Source: CAVRJC01 sp964505725
GTDB taxonomy: Bacteria > Actinomycetota > Acidimicrobiia > IMCC26256 > DASPTH01
Length of the DNA stretch: 6,404 nt
Direction of reading: 5' to 3'
Assembly: GCA_964505725.1 (NCBI GenBank)
Contig: CAZDJK010000091.1
Location: 1 to 6,404 of the forward strand
Within the stretch, counting starts at the first letter, position 1. Every line of letters begins with the position of its first letter. The notes beneath the pieces are model-generated. The model saw nothing but the letters and a program-made list of their open reading frames with translations, made no database searches and had not been told where the DNA came from. Positions 1 through 5,859 of the stretch are shown here, piece by piece. The position numbers were made by a program, and so were the translations under genes.

Positions 1-1250
1 CGCTCGGCGAGGTGTTCGCCGAGAAGATCCACAAGGTCATGGACCTCGCGGAGTCGGTGGGCGCACCGATGGTCGGCCTCAACGACGGCGCCGGCGCGCG
101 CATCCAGGAGGGTGTGGTCTCGCTCGACGCGTACGGCGGGATCTTCTCGCGCAACGTGAAGGCTTCGGGTGTGATCCCGCAGATCAGCGTGATCCTGGGC
201 CCGTGCGCCGGCGGCGCGGTGTACTCGCCCGCGCTCACCGACTTCGTGGTGATGGTGAAGGGCAACTCGTACATGTTCATCACCGGCCCCGACGTCGTGA
301 AGACGGTCACCGGCGAGGACGTCACGCAGGAGGAGCTCGGAGGCGCCGTCACCCACGCGGCCAAGTCGGGTGTCGCCACGCTCGTCTACGACGACGAGCA
401 GACCGCGCTCGCGCAGGTGCGCTACCTCCTGTCGTACCTGCCTTCCAACAACCTGGAGGACCCGCCGAGCTTCCCGCCCGAGGACGACCCCGACCGCACC
501 TGCGACGGGATCATCGAGCTCATCCCCGACGCTCCGAACAAGCCCTACGACATGAAGAAGGTGATCGCGGAGGTCGTCGACGACGGCGAATTCTTCGAGA
601 TCAACGCGCTCTGGGCCATGAACATCGTGTGCGGGTTCGCGCGCATCGACGGTCACGTCGTCGGTGTCGTCGGGAACCAGCCGCAGGTCCTCGCGGGAAC
701 GCTCGACATCGACGCGTCCGAGAAGGCGGCGCGCTTCGTGCGTACGTGCGATGCGTTCAACGTGCCGTTGGTGACCTTCGTGGACGTGCCCGGCTTCCTG
801 CCGGGCACCGACCAGGAGTACGGCGGCATCATCCGCCACGGGGCGAAGCTCCTGTACGCGTACTGCGAGGCGACCGTCCCGCGGGTCCAGATCGTCACCC
901 GGAAGGCCTACGGCGGTGCGTACGTCGTGATGAACTCGAAGTCGATCGGGGCCGACCTCGCCTTCGCGTGGCCGTCGGCCGAGGTCGCGGTGATGGGCGC
1001 CCCGGGTGCGGTGAACCTGATCTTCCGCCGTGAGCTCGAGACTGCCGACGACACCGAGGCGCGCCGGGCGGAGCTGATCGACGAGTACACCGAGCGTTTC
1101 GCCAACCCGTACGTCGCCGCCGAACGCGGCTACGTCGACGACGTGATCGACCCGCGGGAGACCCGCCGCGTGCTCGTTCGCTCGCTCGCCATGCTGCGCT
1201 CCAAGCGCGAGCAGCTCCCTTCCCGCAAGCACGGCAACGTCCCGCTCTGA
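1..1250 (+). CDS. pccB: Propionyl-CoA carboxylase beta subunit (carboxyltransferase), 5' end missing
   Basis: This is the biotin-dependent carboxyltransferase subunit that moves CO2 from carboxybiotin to propionyl-CoA (possibly other short acyl-CoAs) to give methylmalonyl-CoA in the cytoplasm. The frame is open from base 3 (Leu-Gly-Glu-Val-Phe-Ala-Glu-Lys), so the apparent GTG at 12 is internal; about 413 to 416 residues are present and roughly 110 to 120 N-terminal residues of a usual 515 to 530 are missing. Visible landmarks are GAGARIQEGV near base 90, the glycine-rich GPCAGGAVYSPA of the first crotonase-like half (about 198-233), VDVPGFLPGTDQEYGG of the second half (about 779-826), KAYGGAYVVMNSK (about 904-942) and GADLAFAWPSAEVAVMGA (about 949-1002). 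The end, KHGNVPL, is typical of the family. The Asp in the GAD segment fits a propionyl-type rather than acetyl-type enzyme, by alignment from memory. accE follows after 11 bp. The biotinylated alpha subunit is not in the window. Confidence 0.95.
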   Translation, partial: LGEVFAEKIHKVMDLAESVGAPMVGLNDGAGARIQEGVVSLDAYGGIFSRNVKASGVIPQISVILGPCAGGAVYSPALTDFVVMVKGNSYMFITGPDVVKTVTGEDVTQEELGGAVTHAAKSGVATLVYDDEQTALAQVRYLLSYLPSNNLEDPPSFPPEDDPDRTCDGIIELIPDAPNKPYDMKKVIAEVVDDGEFFEINALWAMNIVCGFARIDGHVVGVVGNQPQVLAGTLDIDASEKAARFVRTCDAFNVPLVTFVDVPGFLPGTDQEYGGIIRHGAKLLYAYCEATVPRVQIVTRKAYGGAYVVMNSKSIGADLAFAWPSAEVAVMGAPGAVNLIFRRELETADDTEARRAELIDEYTERFANPYVAAERGYVDDVIDPRETRRVLVRSLAMLRSKREQLPSRKHGNVPL

Positions 1251-1261
1251 GCCGCACGACG

Positions 1262-1480
1262 ATGGTGCAGCTCCGCTCGATCAGCCCCGAGGCGACTCCC
1301 GAGGAGGTCGCCGCGATCGTGGCCGCGTTCGCGTCCATGTCGCGCGCGGGCGCGGTCCCCGACGAGCCGGATGACCTTCACGAGTGGGTGCGCGCGGCGC
1401 GTCACCGGGCGCGCCGGGTGGGGCTGCAGCGCGGGCCGTGGCGCCTGTCGGGCCGGGTCGGGCGGCGCGCGCGCGCGTGA
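1262..1480 (+). CDS. accE: Acyl-CoA carboxylase epsilon subunit (AccE/PccE-like)
   Basis: This 72-residue protein sits directly behind pccB, where actinobacteria place the small epsilon subunit that stabilises or activates the alpha-beta carboxylase complex. The N-terminal part (residues 3-27, including SPEATPEEVAAIVAAFA) resembles the family's pattern of a short strand followed by TPEE and an Ala/Val-rich helix. A Trp (residue 42) followed by an Arg-rich stretch and GPWRLSGR near the C-terminus also fits. The middle is Asp/Glu/Pro-rich, and the C-terminus is unusually arginine-rich. Third codon positions are almost all G or C, as in a real gene here. The ATG at 1262 is the first start after the pccB stop; no good Shine-Dalgarno is visible in the 11-bp gap, so translation probably depends on coupling to pccB. 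The stop overlaps the next gene's start. Family assignment rests on size, context and weak motifs, since these subunits diverge quickly. Confidence 0.75.
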   Translation: MVQLRSISPEATPEEVAAIVAAFASMSRAGAVPDEPDDLHEWVRAARHRARRVGLQRGPWRLSGRVGRRARA

Positions 1481-2589
1481 CGGTCAGCCATCCCGAGCTG
1501 ATGAGCGTCGGGCCGACGGAAGCGGTGGTCACGTTCAGGTCGGCGGCGGGTACGCGCGTCACCACGCGGGTCGGTGTGGAGGAGCGGACGACCACCGGGC
1601 CCCGGCACTGCGTGCGGTTCGACGACCTGCAGCCGGCCACCGAGTACGAGCTGTCGGTCGAGGGGAGCGACTCGACCCGGTGGTTGCCGCGGGAGTTCCG
1701 CACGCTCGAGCGCCCTCCGGGGCGGCTGCGGGCGACGATCGCGACCGCGAACGACGTGCACTTCGGCGAGACCGAGTGCGGGCGCACGGGCGATCCCGCG
1801 ACCGACGCCATCGGCCCGATCCTCCGGGCCGAGCCGGGCGAGCCGCCCTACCCCGAGGTCATGAACGGCGCGGTCGTCGCGGAGATGCGAGAGCTGGATC
1901 CCGACGCGGTCGTCGTGAAGGGTGACCTCACCGACCGCGGCCTCGCCGAGCAGTACGCCGACTTCCTGCGCGTCTACGGCGCGCTCGCACCGCGCATGCA
2001 CCACGTGCGGGGCAACCACGACGCGCTCGTCGACCCGCACCTCGCGGTGGAGGGCGCGCCGTATGCGGTCGAGCTCGACGGGGTGACGTTGGCGGTGCTC
2101 GACACCACCCGGCCCGGCGCCGTCGGCGGCGTGCTCCCGCGGGACCAGCTCGCGTGGCTCGATGCGCTCGCGTCCGAAAGCGGGGTACCCGTGATGGTGT
2201 TCGGCCACCATCCGGTGTGGAACCCCGATGCCGCGCACGTCGACCCCAGATATGTCATAGCGCTCGACGATTCGCAGGCGTTGTGCGCGGTGATCTGTAA
2301 ACGGGAGGCGATCGCGGGCTACTTCGCCGGGCACACGCACACCAACCGCGTGACATGGATCGAGGGCACCCGTGACGTGCCGTTCGTCGAGGTCGCGTGC
2401 ACGAAGGACTACCCGGGGGCGTGGGCGGAGTACCGCGTGTACGACGGCGGCTTCACGCAAGTGGTTCGTCGGGTGTGCGAGCCGGCTGCGTTCACGTGGT
2501 CGGAGCGGGCGCGCAACATGATCCAGGGCATCTACGGGGAGCTCGTGCTCGGGTCGCTCGCCGACCGTTGCTTCAGCTACTGCTTCTGA
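1477..2589 (+). CDS. Cytosolic metallophosphoesterase with N-terminal fibronectin III-like domain
   Basis: Predicted 370-residue calcineurin-like phosphoesterase. All metal-binding motifs are intact: D93-x-H95 (NDVHFG), GD150LTD, GN180H181D, GH244H and GH286TH288. This is the order found in class III cyclic-nucleotide phosphodiesterases and related enzymes (CpdA, Rv0805) and in purple acid phosphatases. Residues about 5-78 look like the small beta-sandwich that precedes the catalytic domain in purple acid phosphatases (GPTEAVVTF, then LQPATEYELSVEG). There is no signal peptide or membrane segment, so it should be cytosolic. The substrate cannot be read from the sequence; phosphodiester or phosphomonoester substrates are both possible. 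I chose the GTG at 1477, which overlaps the accE stop as GTGA. The frame is open back to 1384, but those codons lie wholly inside accE and give a Gly/Ala/Pro/Arg-rich string typical of a shadow frame. The last eight residues carry two cysteines (RCFSYCF), which is uncommon and unexplained. Confidence 0.9.
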   Translation: MTVSHPELMSVGPTEAVVTFRSAAGTRVTTRVGVEERTTTGPRHCVRFDDLQPATEYELSVEGSDSTRWLPREFRTLERPPGRLRATIATANDVHFGETECGRTGDPATDAIGPILRAEPGEPPYPEVMNGAVVAEMRELDPDAVVVKGDLTDRGLAEQYADFLRVYGALAPRMHHVRGNHDALVDPHLAVEGAPYAVELDGVTLAVLDTTRPGAVGGVLPRDQLAWLDALASESGVPVMVFGHHPVWNPDAAHVDPRYVIALDDSQALCAVICKREAIAGYFAGHTHTNRVTWIEGTRDVPFVEVACTKDYPGAWAEYRVYDGGFTQVVRRVCEPAAFTWSERARNMIQGIYGELVLGSLADRCFSYCF

Positions 2590-2601
2590 TCACAACGCGC
2601 G

Positions 2602-3807
2602 TCACGCCGACGAGTTGTGCGCCGCGTAGCTCGCCATCTCGAAGTACACGCCGAGGACCTTCGGCGCATAGTTGGGGTCGGTCGCCCAGTTGCCGTTGCC
2701 CATGAGGTTCCAGGTGGGGATCTGGCCCTTCGCCACGTAGTGGTCGAAGCTGTACGCCGCATGCACGGGATCGCTGCCGAAGATCACCGGTGACGGCGGG
2801 TTCGCGAGGTTCGCGGCGCGCGACGACGGGTCGGCGAAGTTGCGCAGCAGCTGGATTTGGCCCCGAACGCCGTCGCGGGGGGTCGCGAACGCCGGTTCGC
2901 CCTGGCAGCTGTCGCAGGCGCCGATGCCGGCGTAGTTGTTGTCCGTCGCATGGGCGAACGACCCGGTCTCGATGATCGCCTGCGCGAACGCGAGCTCGGG
3001 TCGCACGTGCTCGGCGGCGCCCTCCTCCATGTACATCTGCACGAGGTCGGCGATGTTCGTGTTGCCCGAGAGCCGGTACTTCGCGTCGGTGGAGTCGAAC
3101 CAGCCGACGATCTGCTGCGCGGTGAGCTCGGCGTCGCCCATCACCGGGATGTTCCCCGCCTTGTCGAGCGCCTCCTTGGCGTGATCGGTGATCGCCACCA
3201 GGTTCGTCTTGCTCGCGTCGAGCTTGTCCCTCTGCTGTTGCGCGTCGTCGCGACGGGCGGTGAGGTCGGCGAGCTGGTGGTCGAACGCGGCCGCCTGGCT
3301 CTTCAACGACGAGATCTGGGAGGCGTCGGTCGAGGTCGCGGCCGCGGCGTACTTCTCGCCGGTCGTGAGGTCCTGGACGTGCCGGATGTCCCCGAGCGCG
3401 ATCTGCGGAGAGTTCGCCCGGCGATAGATGAACGCGGCCCTCGCGCGCACGATGTCCTCCAACCGGGTGATCTCGGCGCGGAGGGCGTCGCGCTTCTGGG
3501 TCACGTCGGCGATGCTGGCGTCGAGCTGGGTGAGCTGCGCCGTGAGCTGGTCGATCTGCGCCGTGAGCTGCGCGATGGCGACGGTGTTCTTGTTCACCGT
3601 GGCGGCGAGCTCGCGGTAGGCGGCGGGATCGGTGGCGTCCGCGGGCGGCGCGGCCGGCCCCGTCGTGGGCGCCGACGTCGCGGGGGACGAGGTCGGCGGT
3701 GACGTGGACTGCGCCCCGACGGCGCCGCCGAGCGCGCCCACGACGACGAGCGCGAGCGCGCACGAGCCCGCGACGACGCGCGCGAAGGAACGCATGGAAG
3801 TTGTCAT
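2602..3807 (-). CDS. Secreted coiled-coil peptidoglycan hydrolase with glucosaminidase (GH73-like) domain
   Basis: A 401-residue exported cell-wall enzyme. Residues 1-32 form a signal peptide (Arg at 6 and 10, hydrophobic core to about 27, likely cleavage after GAVGA). Residues 33-60 are a Pro/Ser/Thr/Ala linker. Residues about 61-125 and 163-215 are heptad-like coiled coil, separated by a segment (AFIYRRAN onward) recalling the CwlO/PcsB/RipC amino domain that FtsEX controls in other bacteria. Residues about 228-395 resemble the glucosaminidase fold: AFAQAIIETGSF with the probable catalytic Glu280, NNYAGIGA, and GVRGQIQLLRNFADP. Such domains cut the N-acetylglucosaminyl bond of glycan strands. 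Cys298 and Cys301 (CDSC) may form a disulphide. The ATG at 3807 is preceded by GAAGG about 11 nt upstream; the ATG at 3795 lacks an obvious site and would still leave a signal peptide. The gene is monocistronic here, diverging from the acyl-CoA synthetase. Secretion and domain type are well supported; FtsEX control is inferred. Confidence 0.88.
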   Translation of the reverse strand: MTTSMRSFARVVAGSCALALVVVGALGGAVGAQSTSPPTSSPATSAPTTGPAAPPADATDPAAYRELAATVNKNTVAIAQLTAQIDQLTAQLTQLDASIADVTQKRDALRAEITRLEDIVRARAAFIYRRANSPQIALGDIRHVQDLTTGEKYAAAATSTDASQISSLKSQAAAFDHQLADLTARRDDAQQQRDKLDASKTNLVAITDHAKEALDKAGNIPVMGDAELTAQQIVGWFDSTDAKYRLSGNTNIADLVQMYMEEGAAEHVRPELAFAQAIIETGSFAHATDNNYAGIGACDSCQGEPAFATPRDGVRGQIQLLRNFADPSSRAANLANPPSPVIFGSDPVHAAYSFDHYVAKGQIPTWNLMGNGNWATDPNYAPKVLGVYFEMASYAAHNSSA

Positions 3808-3837
3808 CGGCCGCCCCGCCTTCGACGTTGAGCGCGT

Positions 3838-3908
3838 CCCGAGGAGAGTCGGCAGTGAGAAGAGCCGGCGACCTGGGGATGCCGGCGTGCCCCAACGTTC
3901 TCCTCGGG
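3838..3908 (-). promoter_or_regulatory. Candidate structured 5' leader of the glucosaminidase gene (perfect 10-bp inverted repeat)
   Basis: CCCGAGGAGA at 3838-3847 is exactly complementary to TCTCCTCGGG at 3899-3908. Inside this stem are TGGGG (3874-3878) facing CCCCA (3890-3894), and two copies of the self-complementary GCCGGC (3881-3886 and 3864-3869), one of them in the loop of the TGGGG/CCCCA hairpin. A further pair, CAACGT (3893-3898) and ACGTTG (3825-3830), would cross the outer stem, giving mutually exclusive or pseudoknotted folds. The element ends 30 bp before the minus-strand ATG, so it would lie in that mRNA's leader if transcription starts near 3916; a weak -10-like TAGACT lies at 3928-3923 on the minus strand. 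It does not match the c-di-AMP (ydaO) riboswitch I looked for. GC-rich DNA makes chance pairing common, and a DNA operator or no function at all remain possible. Confidence 0.35.
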
Positions 3909-3945
3909 CCGCGCCGCGTGAGAGTCTATCCAGGCGTCACCCAGT

Positions 3946-3968
3946 GTTTTCCACCGCCTGTGGAGAAC
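3946..3968. promoter_or_regulatory. Interrupted palindrome with DnaA-box-like arms
   Basis: GTTTTCCAC (3946-3954), a 5-bp spacer CGCCT, then GTGGAGAAC (3960-3968): the arms pair at eight of nine positions. Read outward, the minus-strand TTCTCCACA (3967-3959) differs at one base from the actinobacterial DnaA box TTGTCCACA, and the plus-strand TTTTCCACC (3947-3955) differs at two. It lies about 60 bp before the acyl-CoA synthetase start and about 140 bp before the glucosaminidase start. It could bind DnaA, bind a dimeric regulator, or form an RNA hairpin. No function is proven, and it is far too little for a replication origin. Confidence 0.35.
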
Positions 3969-4014
3969 GTGACGTGTGCCACGAAGCAGCCGGCGGACGT
4001 GGCCGACGAGGACG

Positions 4015-4019
4015 AGGAG
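4015..4019 (+). promoter_or_regulatory. Ribosome binding site that sets the acyl-CoA synthetase start
   Basis: AGGAG at 4015-4019 lies 10 nt before the GTG at 4030. This favours that start over the in-frame GTG at 3976, which would add 18 mostly Arg/Thr/Ser residues using AGG, AGA and CGA codons that the neighbouring genes avoid. A second purine run, GGAGA at 3962-3966, is 9 nt before the 3976 GTG, so the longer form is not excluded. Confidence 0.6.
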
Positions 4020-4029
4020 ACGGCGGCGC

Positions 4030-5844
4030 GTGCGCTCCGAGCTGACGAGTGACGACATCGCGAGGCGGGTGGAGGGCCAGACCGTCGTCTCCCGCTTCCT
4101 CGCCACCGCGGCGGCCCGGCCCCACGCACCGGCGCTGCGTTGGAAGGAAAGCGGGGAGTACCGCCGGCTGACGTTCGCCGAGTACGCCGAACGGGCGGCC
4201 CGGGTCGCCGGTGGGCTGGCCGGGCTCGGCGTCGAGCGGGGCTCCCGGGTGGTGCTCCTGATGGGCAACCGGCCCGAGTTCCACATCGCCGACGTGGGGG
4301 CGCTGTTGCTCGGCGCGACCCCGATCTCGGTGTACAGCTCGTCGTCGCCCGAGCAGATCCGGTACTTGGTGAGCCACTGCGCCGCGCACGTCGCCGTCGT
4401 CGAGCACGAGGGCTACCTCGAGCGCCTGGCGAGCGTCCGCCGGGATCTCCCCGAGCTCGCCCACGTCGTGCTCGTCGACGCGCCCCGAGGCGCCGCGCCG
4501 TCCGGCGTCACCTCGTGGGATGCGCTGGTCCACTCGGCGGGACCTATCGACCTCACCGCCGCGGGCGCGGCGGTGGAGCCCCACGACCTCGCCACCGTCA
4601 TCTACACCTCGGGGACCACCGGGGAGCCCAAGGGCGTCATGCTCGACCATGCCAACGTCTGCTGGGCGATCGAGAGCCTGCGGCTCGCGCTCGGCTTCTC
4701 GCCTGAGGGGTTCCGCATCATCTCCTACCTCCCCGCCGCGCACGTGGCCGAGCGCATGACGTCGCACTACTCGGGCGCCGCGCTGGGCTACGAGGTCACG
4801 ACCTGCCCCGACATCCGCGAGCTCGGCCGGTACCTGGCGGAGACGCGGCCCCAGATGTTCTTCGGCGTCCCGCGCACGTTCGAGAAGATCCATGGCGTCG
4901 TGCGCGGCATCCTCGCCGCCGACCCCGGCCGCGAGCGCGCGTTCGACGACGCGCTCGCGGTCGGCGCACGGGCCGCGGCTTCGCGCAGCGAGAGGACTGG
5001 TCTCCCGCGCGATCTCGAGCTCGCGTACGCGAGCGCCGAGGAGGAACAGCTCCGCCCGGCGCGCGAGCTGCTCGGCCTCGACGCGGTCGAGTGCGCGGTC
5101 ACCGCCGCCGCGCCGATCCCCGTCGAGATCCTCGAGTTCTTCCGGGCCCTCGGCGTGCCGCTCTCCGAGCTGTACGGGCTGTCGGAGTCCTCGGGCCCGA
5201 TCACCTGGGAGCCGCAACGAGTCCGACCGGGCACGGTGGGCGTGCCGATCCCCGGGGAGGAGGTCCGGCTCGCCGACGACGGCGAGGTGCTCTGCCGCGG
5301 CGGCAACGTCTTCCGCGGTTACCTCGACGACCCCGCGCAGACGGCGGAAGCGCTCGACGCCGACGGCTGGTTGCACTCGGGCGACGTCGGCGAGTTCGAC
5401 GCCGACGGCTACCTGCGAATCATCGACCGCAAGAAGGAGCTGATCATCACCGCCGGCGGGAAGAACGTGGCGCCCGCGATCCTCGAGGCGGAGCTCCGTG
5501 CTCAGCCGCTCATCGGCCAGGCGTGCGTGTTCGGCGACGACCGCGAGTACATCACCGCGCTGCTCGTGCTCGACCCCGACGTCTTGCCGGCGTGGGCGGC
5601 GATGCACGGGGTCGACGCCGCATCACCCGAGCGGCTGGTCGCCGATCCGACGGTGCTGCACGAGATCGAGCAGGAGGTGACGGCGGCGAACGAGCACTTC
5701 GCGCACGCCGAGCAGGTCCGGCGCTGGACCCTGCTGCCGGGCGAGTGGCTCCCGGACTCCGACGAGCTGACCGCGACGATGAAGCTCAGGCGCCGCGTGA
5801 TCGCGTCCAAGTACGCGTCGGAGATCGACGCCCTCTACCGGTGA
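4030..5844 (+). CDS. Long-chain fatty acid-CoA ligase (FadD15-like AMP-forming acyl-CoA synthetase)
   Basis: A complete 604-residue member of the ANL adenylating enzymes. It activates a fatty acid with ATP to acyl-AMP and transfers it to CoA, feeding beta-oxidation or lipid synthesis. Signatures in order: the phosphate-binding YTSGTTGEPKG (192-202); YLPAAHVAER (233-242) and FFGVPRTFEKIHG (277-289), typical of the long-chain group; YGLSES (382-387); the HSGDVGEFDADGYLRI segment (449-464) with ATP-ribose-binding Asp452; DRKKELIITAGGKNVAP (466-482), the hinge and acyl-substrate region; and TATMKLRRR (581-589), whose Lys585 fits the C-terminal catalytic lysine. Length matches the family. No signal peptide or membrane helix is seen, so it is cytosolic or peripheral. 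The start was chosen on the ribosome binding site and codon use. It is divergent from the glucosaminidase gene and 15 bp tail to tail with ecm, so it is probably transcribed alone. Chain-length preference cannot be read from the sequence. Confidence 0.93.
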   Translation: MRSELTSDDIARRVEGQTVVSRFLATAAARPHAPALRWKESGEYRRLTFAEYAERAARVAGGLAGLGVERGSRVVLLMGNRPEFHIADVGALLLGATPISVYSSSSPEQIRYLVSHCAAHVAVVEHEGYLERLASVRRDLPELAHVVLVDAPRGAAPSGVTSWDALVHSAGPIDLTAAGAAVEPHDLATVIYTSGTTGEPKGVMLDHANVCWAIESLRLALGFSPEGFRIISYLPAAHVAERMTSHYSGAALGYEVTTCPDIRELGRYLAETRPQMFFGVPRTFEKIHGVVRGILAADPGRERAFDDALAVGARAAASRSERTGLPRDLELAYASAEEEQLRPARELLGLDAVECAVTAAAPIPVEILEFFRALGVPLSELYGLSESSGPITWEPQRVRPGTVGVPIPGEEVRLADDGEVLCRGGNVFRGYLDDPAQTAEALDADGWLHSGDVGEFDADGYLRIIDRKKELIITAGGKNVAPAILEAELRAQPLIGQACVFGDDREYITALLVLDPDVLPAWAAMHGVDAASPERLVADPTVLHEIEQEVTAANEHFAHAEQVRRWTLLPGEWLPDSDELTATMKLRRRVIASKYASEIDALYR

Positions 5845-5859
5845 AGCACGGGTCGCAGC

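Noticed and set aside
1384..1476. N-terminal extension of the phosphoesterase to the ATG at 1384
   Set aside because: It would lie entirely within accE in another frame and adds a featureless Gly/Ala/Pro/Arg string; the GTG overlapping the accE stop fits domain boundaries better.
1402..2460. 352-codon minus-strand open frame across accE and the phosphoesterase
   Set aside because: It is low-complexity Arg/Val/His-rich sequence opposite a gene with all catalytic motifs intact.
3760..3762. Lipoprotein lipobox around Cys16 of the glucosaminidase
   Set aside because: The residues before Cys16 (Ala-Gly-Ser) do not give a lipobox, and the hydrophobic core continues past it, so ordinary cleavage near residue 32 is more likely.
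2573..3895. 440-codon minus-strand frame over the glucosaminidase gene, and the 281-codon plus-strand frame at 2857-3702
   Set aside because: Both are shadows of the real gene at 2602-3807, which has a signal peptide and domain motifs; the alternatives are Arg/Gly/Ala-rich without motifs.
3923..3951. Minus-strand promoter with -10 TAGACT at 3928-3923
   Set aside because: The -10 is plausible but no good -35 lies at 16-18 bp spacing, so I mention it only as context for the leader and do not list it as a feature.
3808..3960. c-di-AMP (ydaO-type) riboswitch upstream of the cell-wall hydrolase
   Set aside because: The conserved segments of that class (such as GGGGUGAAuC and the CAGCUAACC stretch) are not present on the minus strand.
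3941..3970. Replication origin
   Set aside because: There are only two DnaA-like sites, with no AT-rich unwinding region and no dnaA, dnaN or other origin-linked gene nearby.
3976..4029. 18-residue N-terminal extension of the acyl-CoA synthetase
   Set aside because: It is Arg-rich and uses AGG/AGA/CGA codons rare in the surrounding genes; a good ribosome binding site precedes the GTG at 4030.
3969..4052. Short acidic upstream reading frame (about 27 codons) overlapping the synthetase start
   Set aside because: The only purine-rich site is too close to its GTG (one base), and nothing else supports translation.
3937..5607. 556-codon open frame on the minus strand, antisense to the acyl-CoA synthetase
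   Set aside because: It is a mirror frame of a GC-rich gene, with an Arg/Asp/Val/Gly-rich composition and no recognisable domain, and the opposite strand encodes a full family member.
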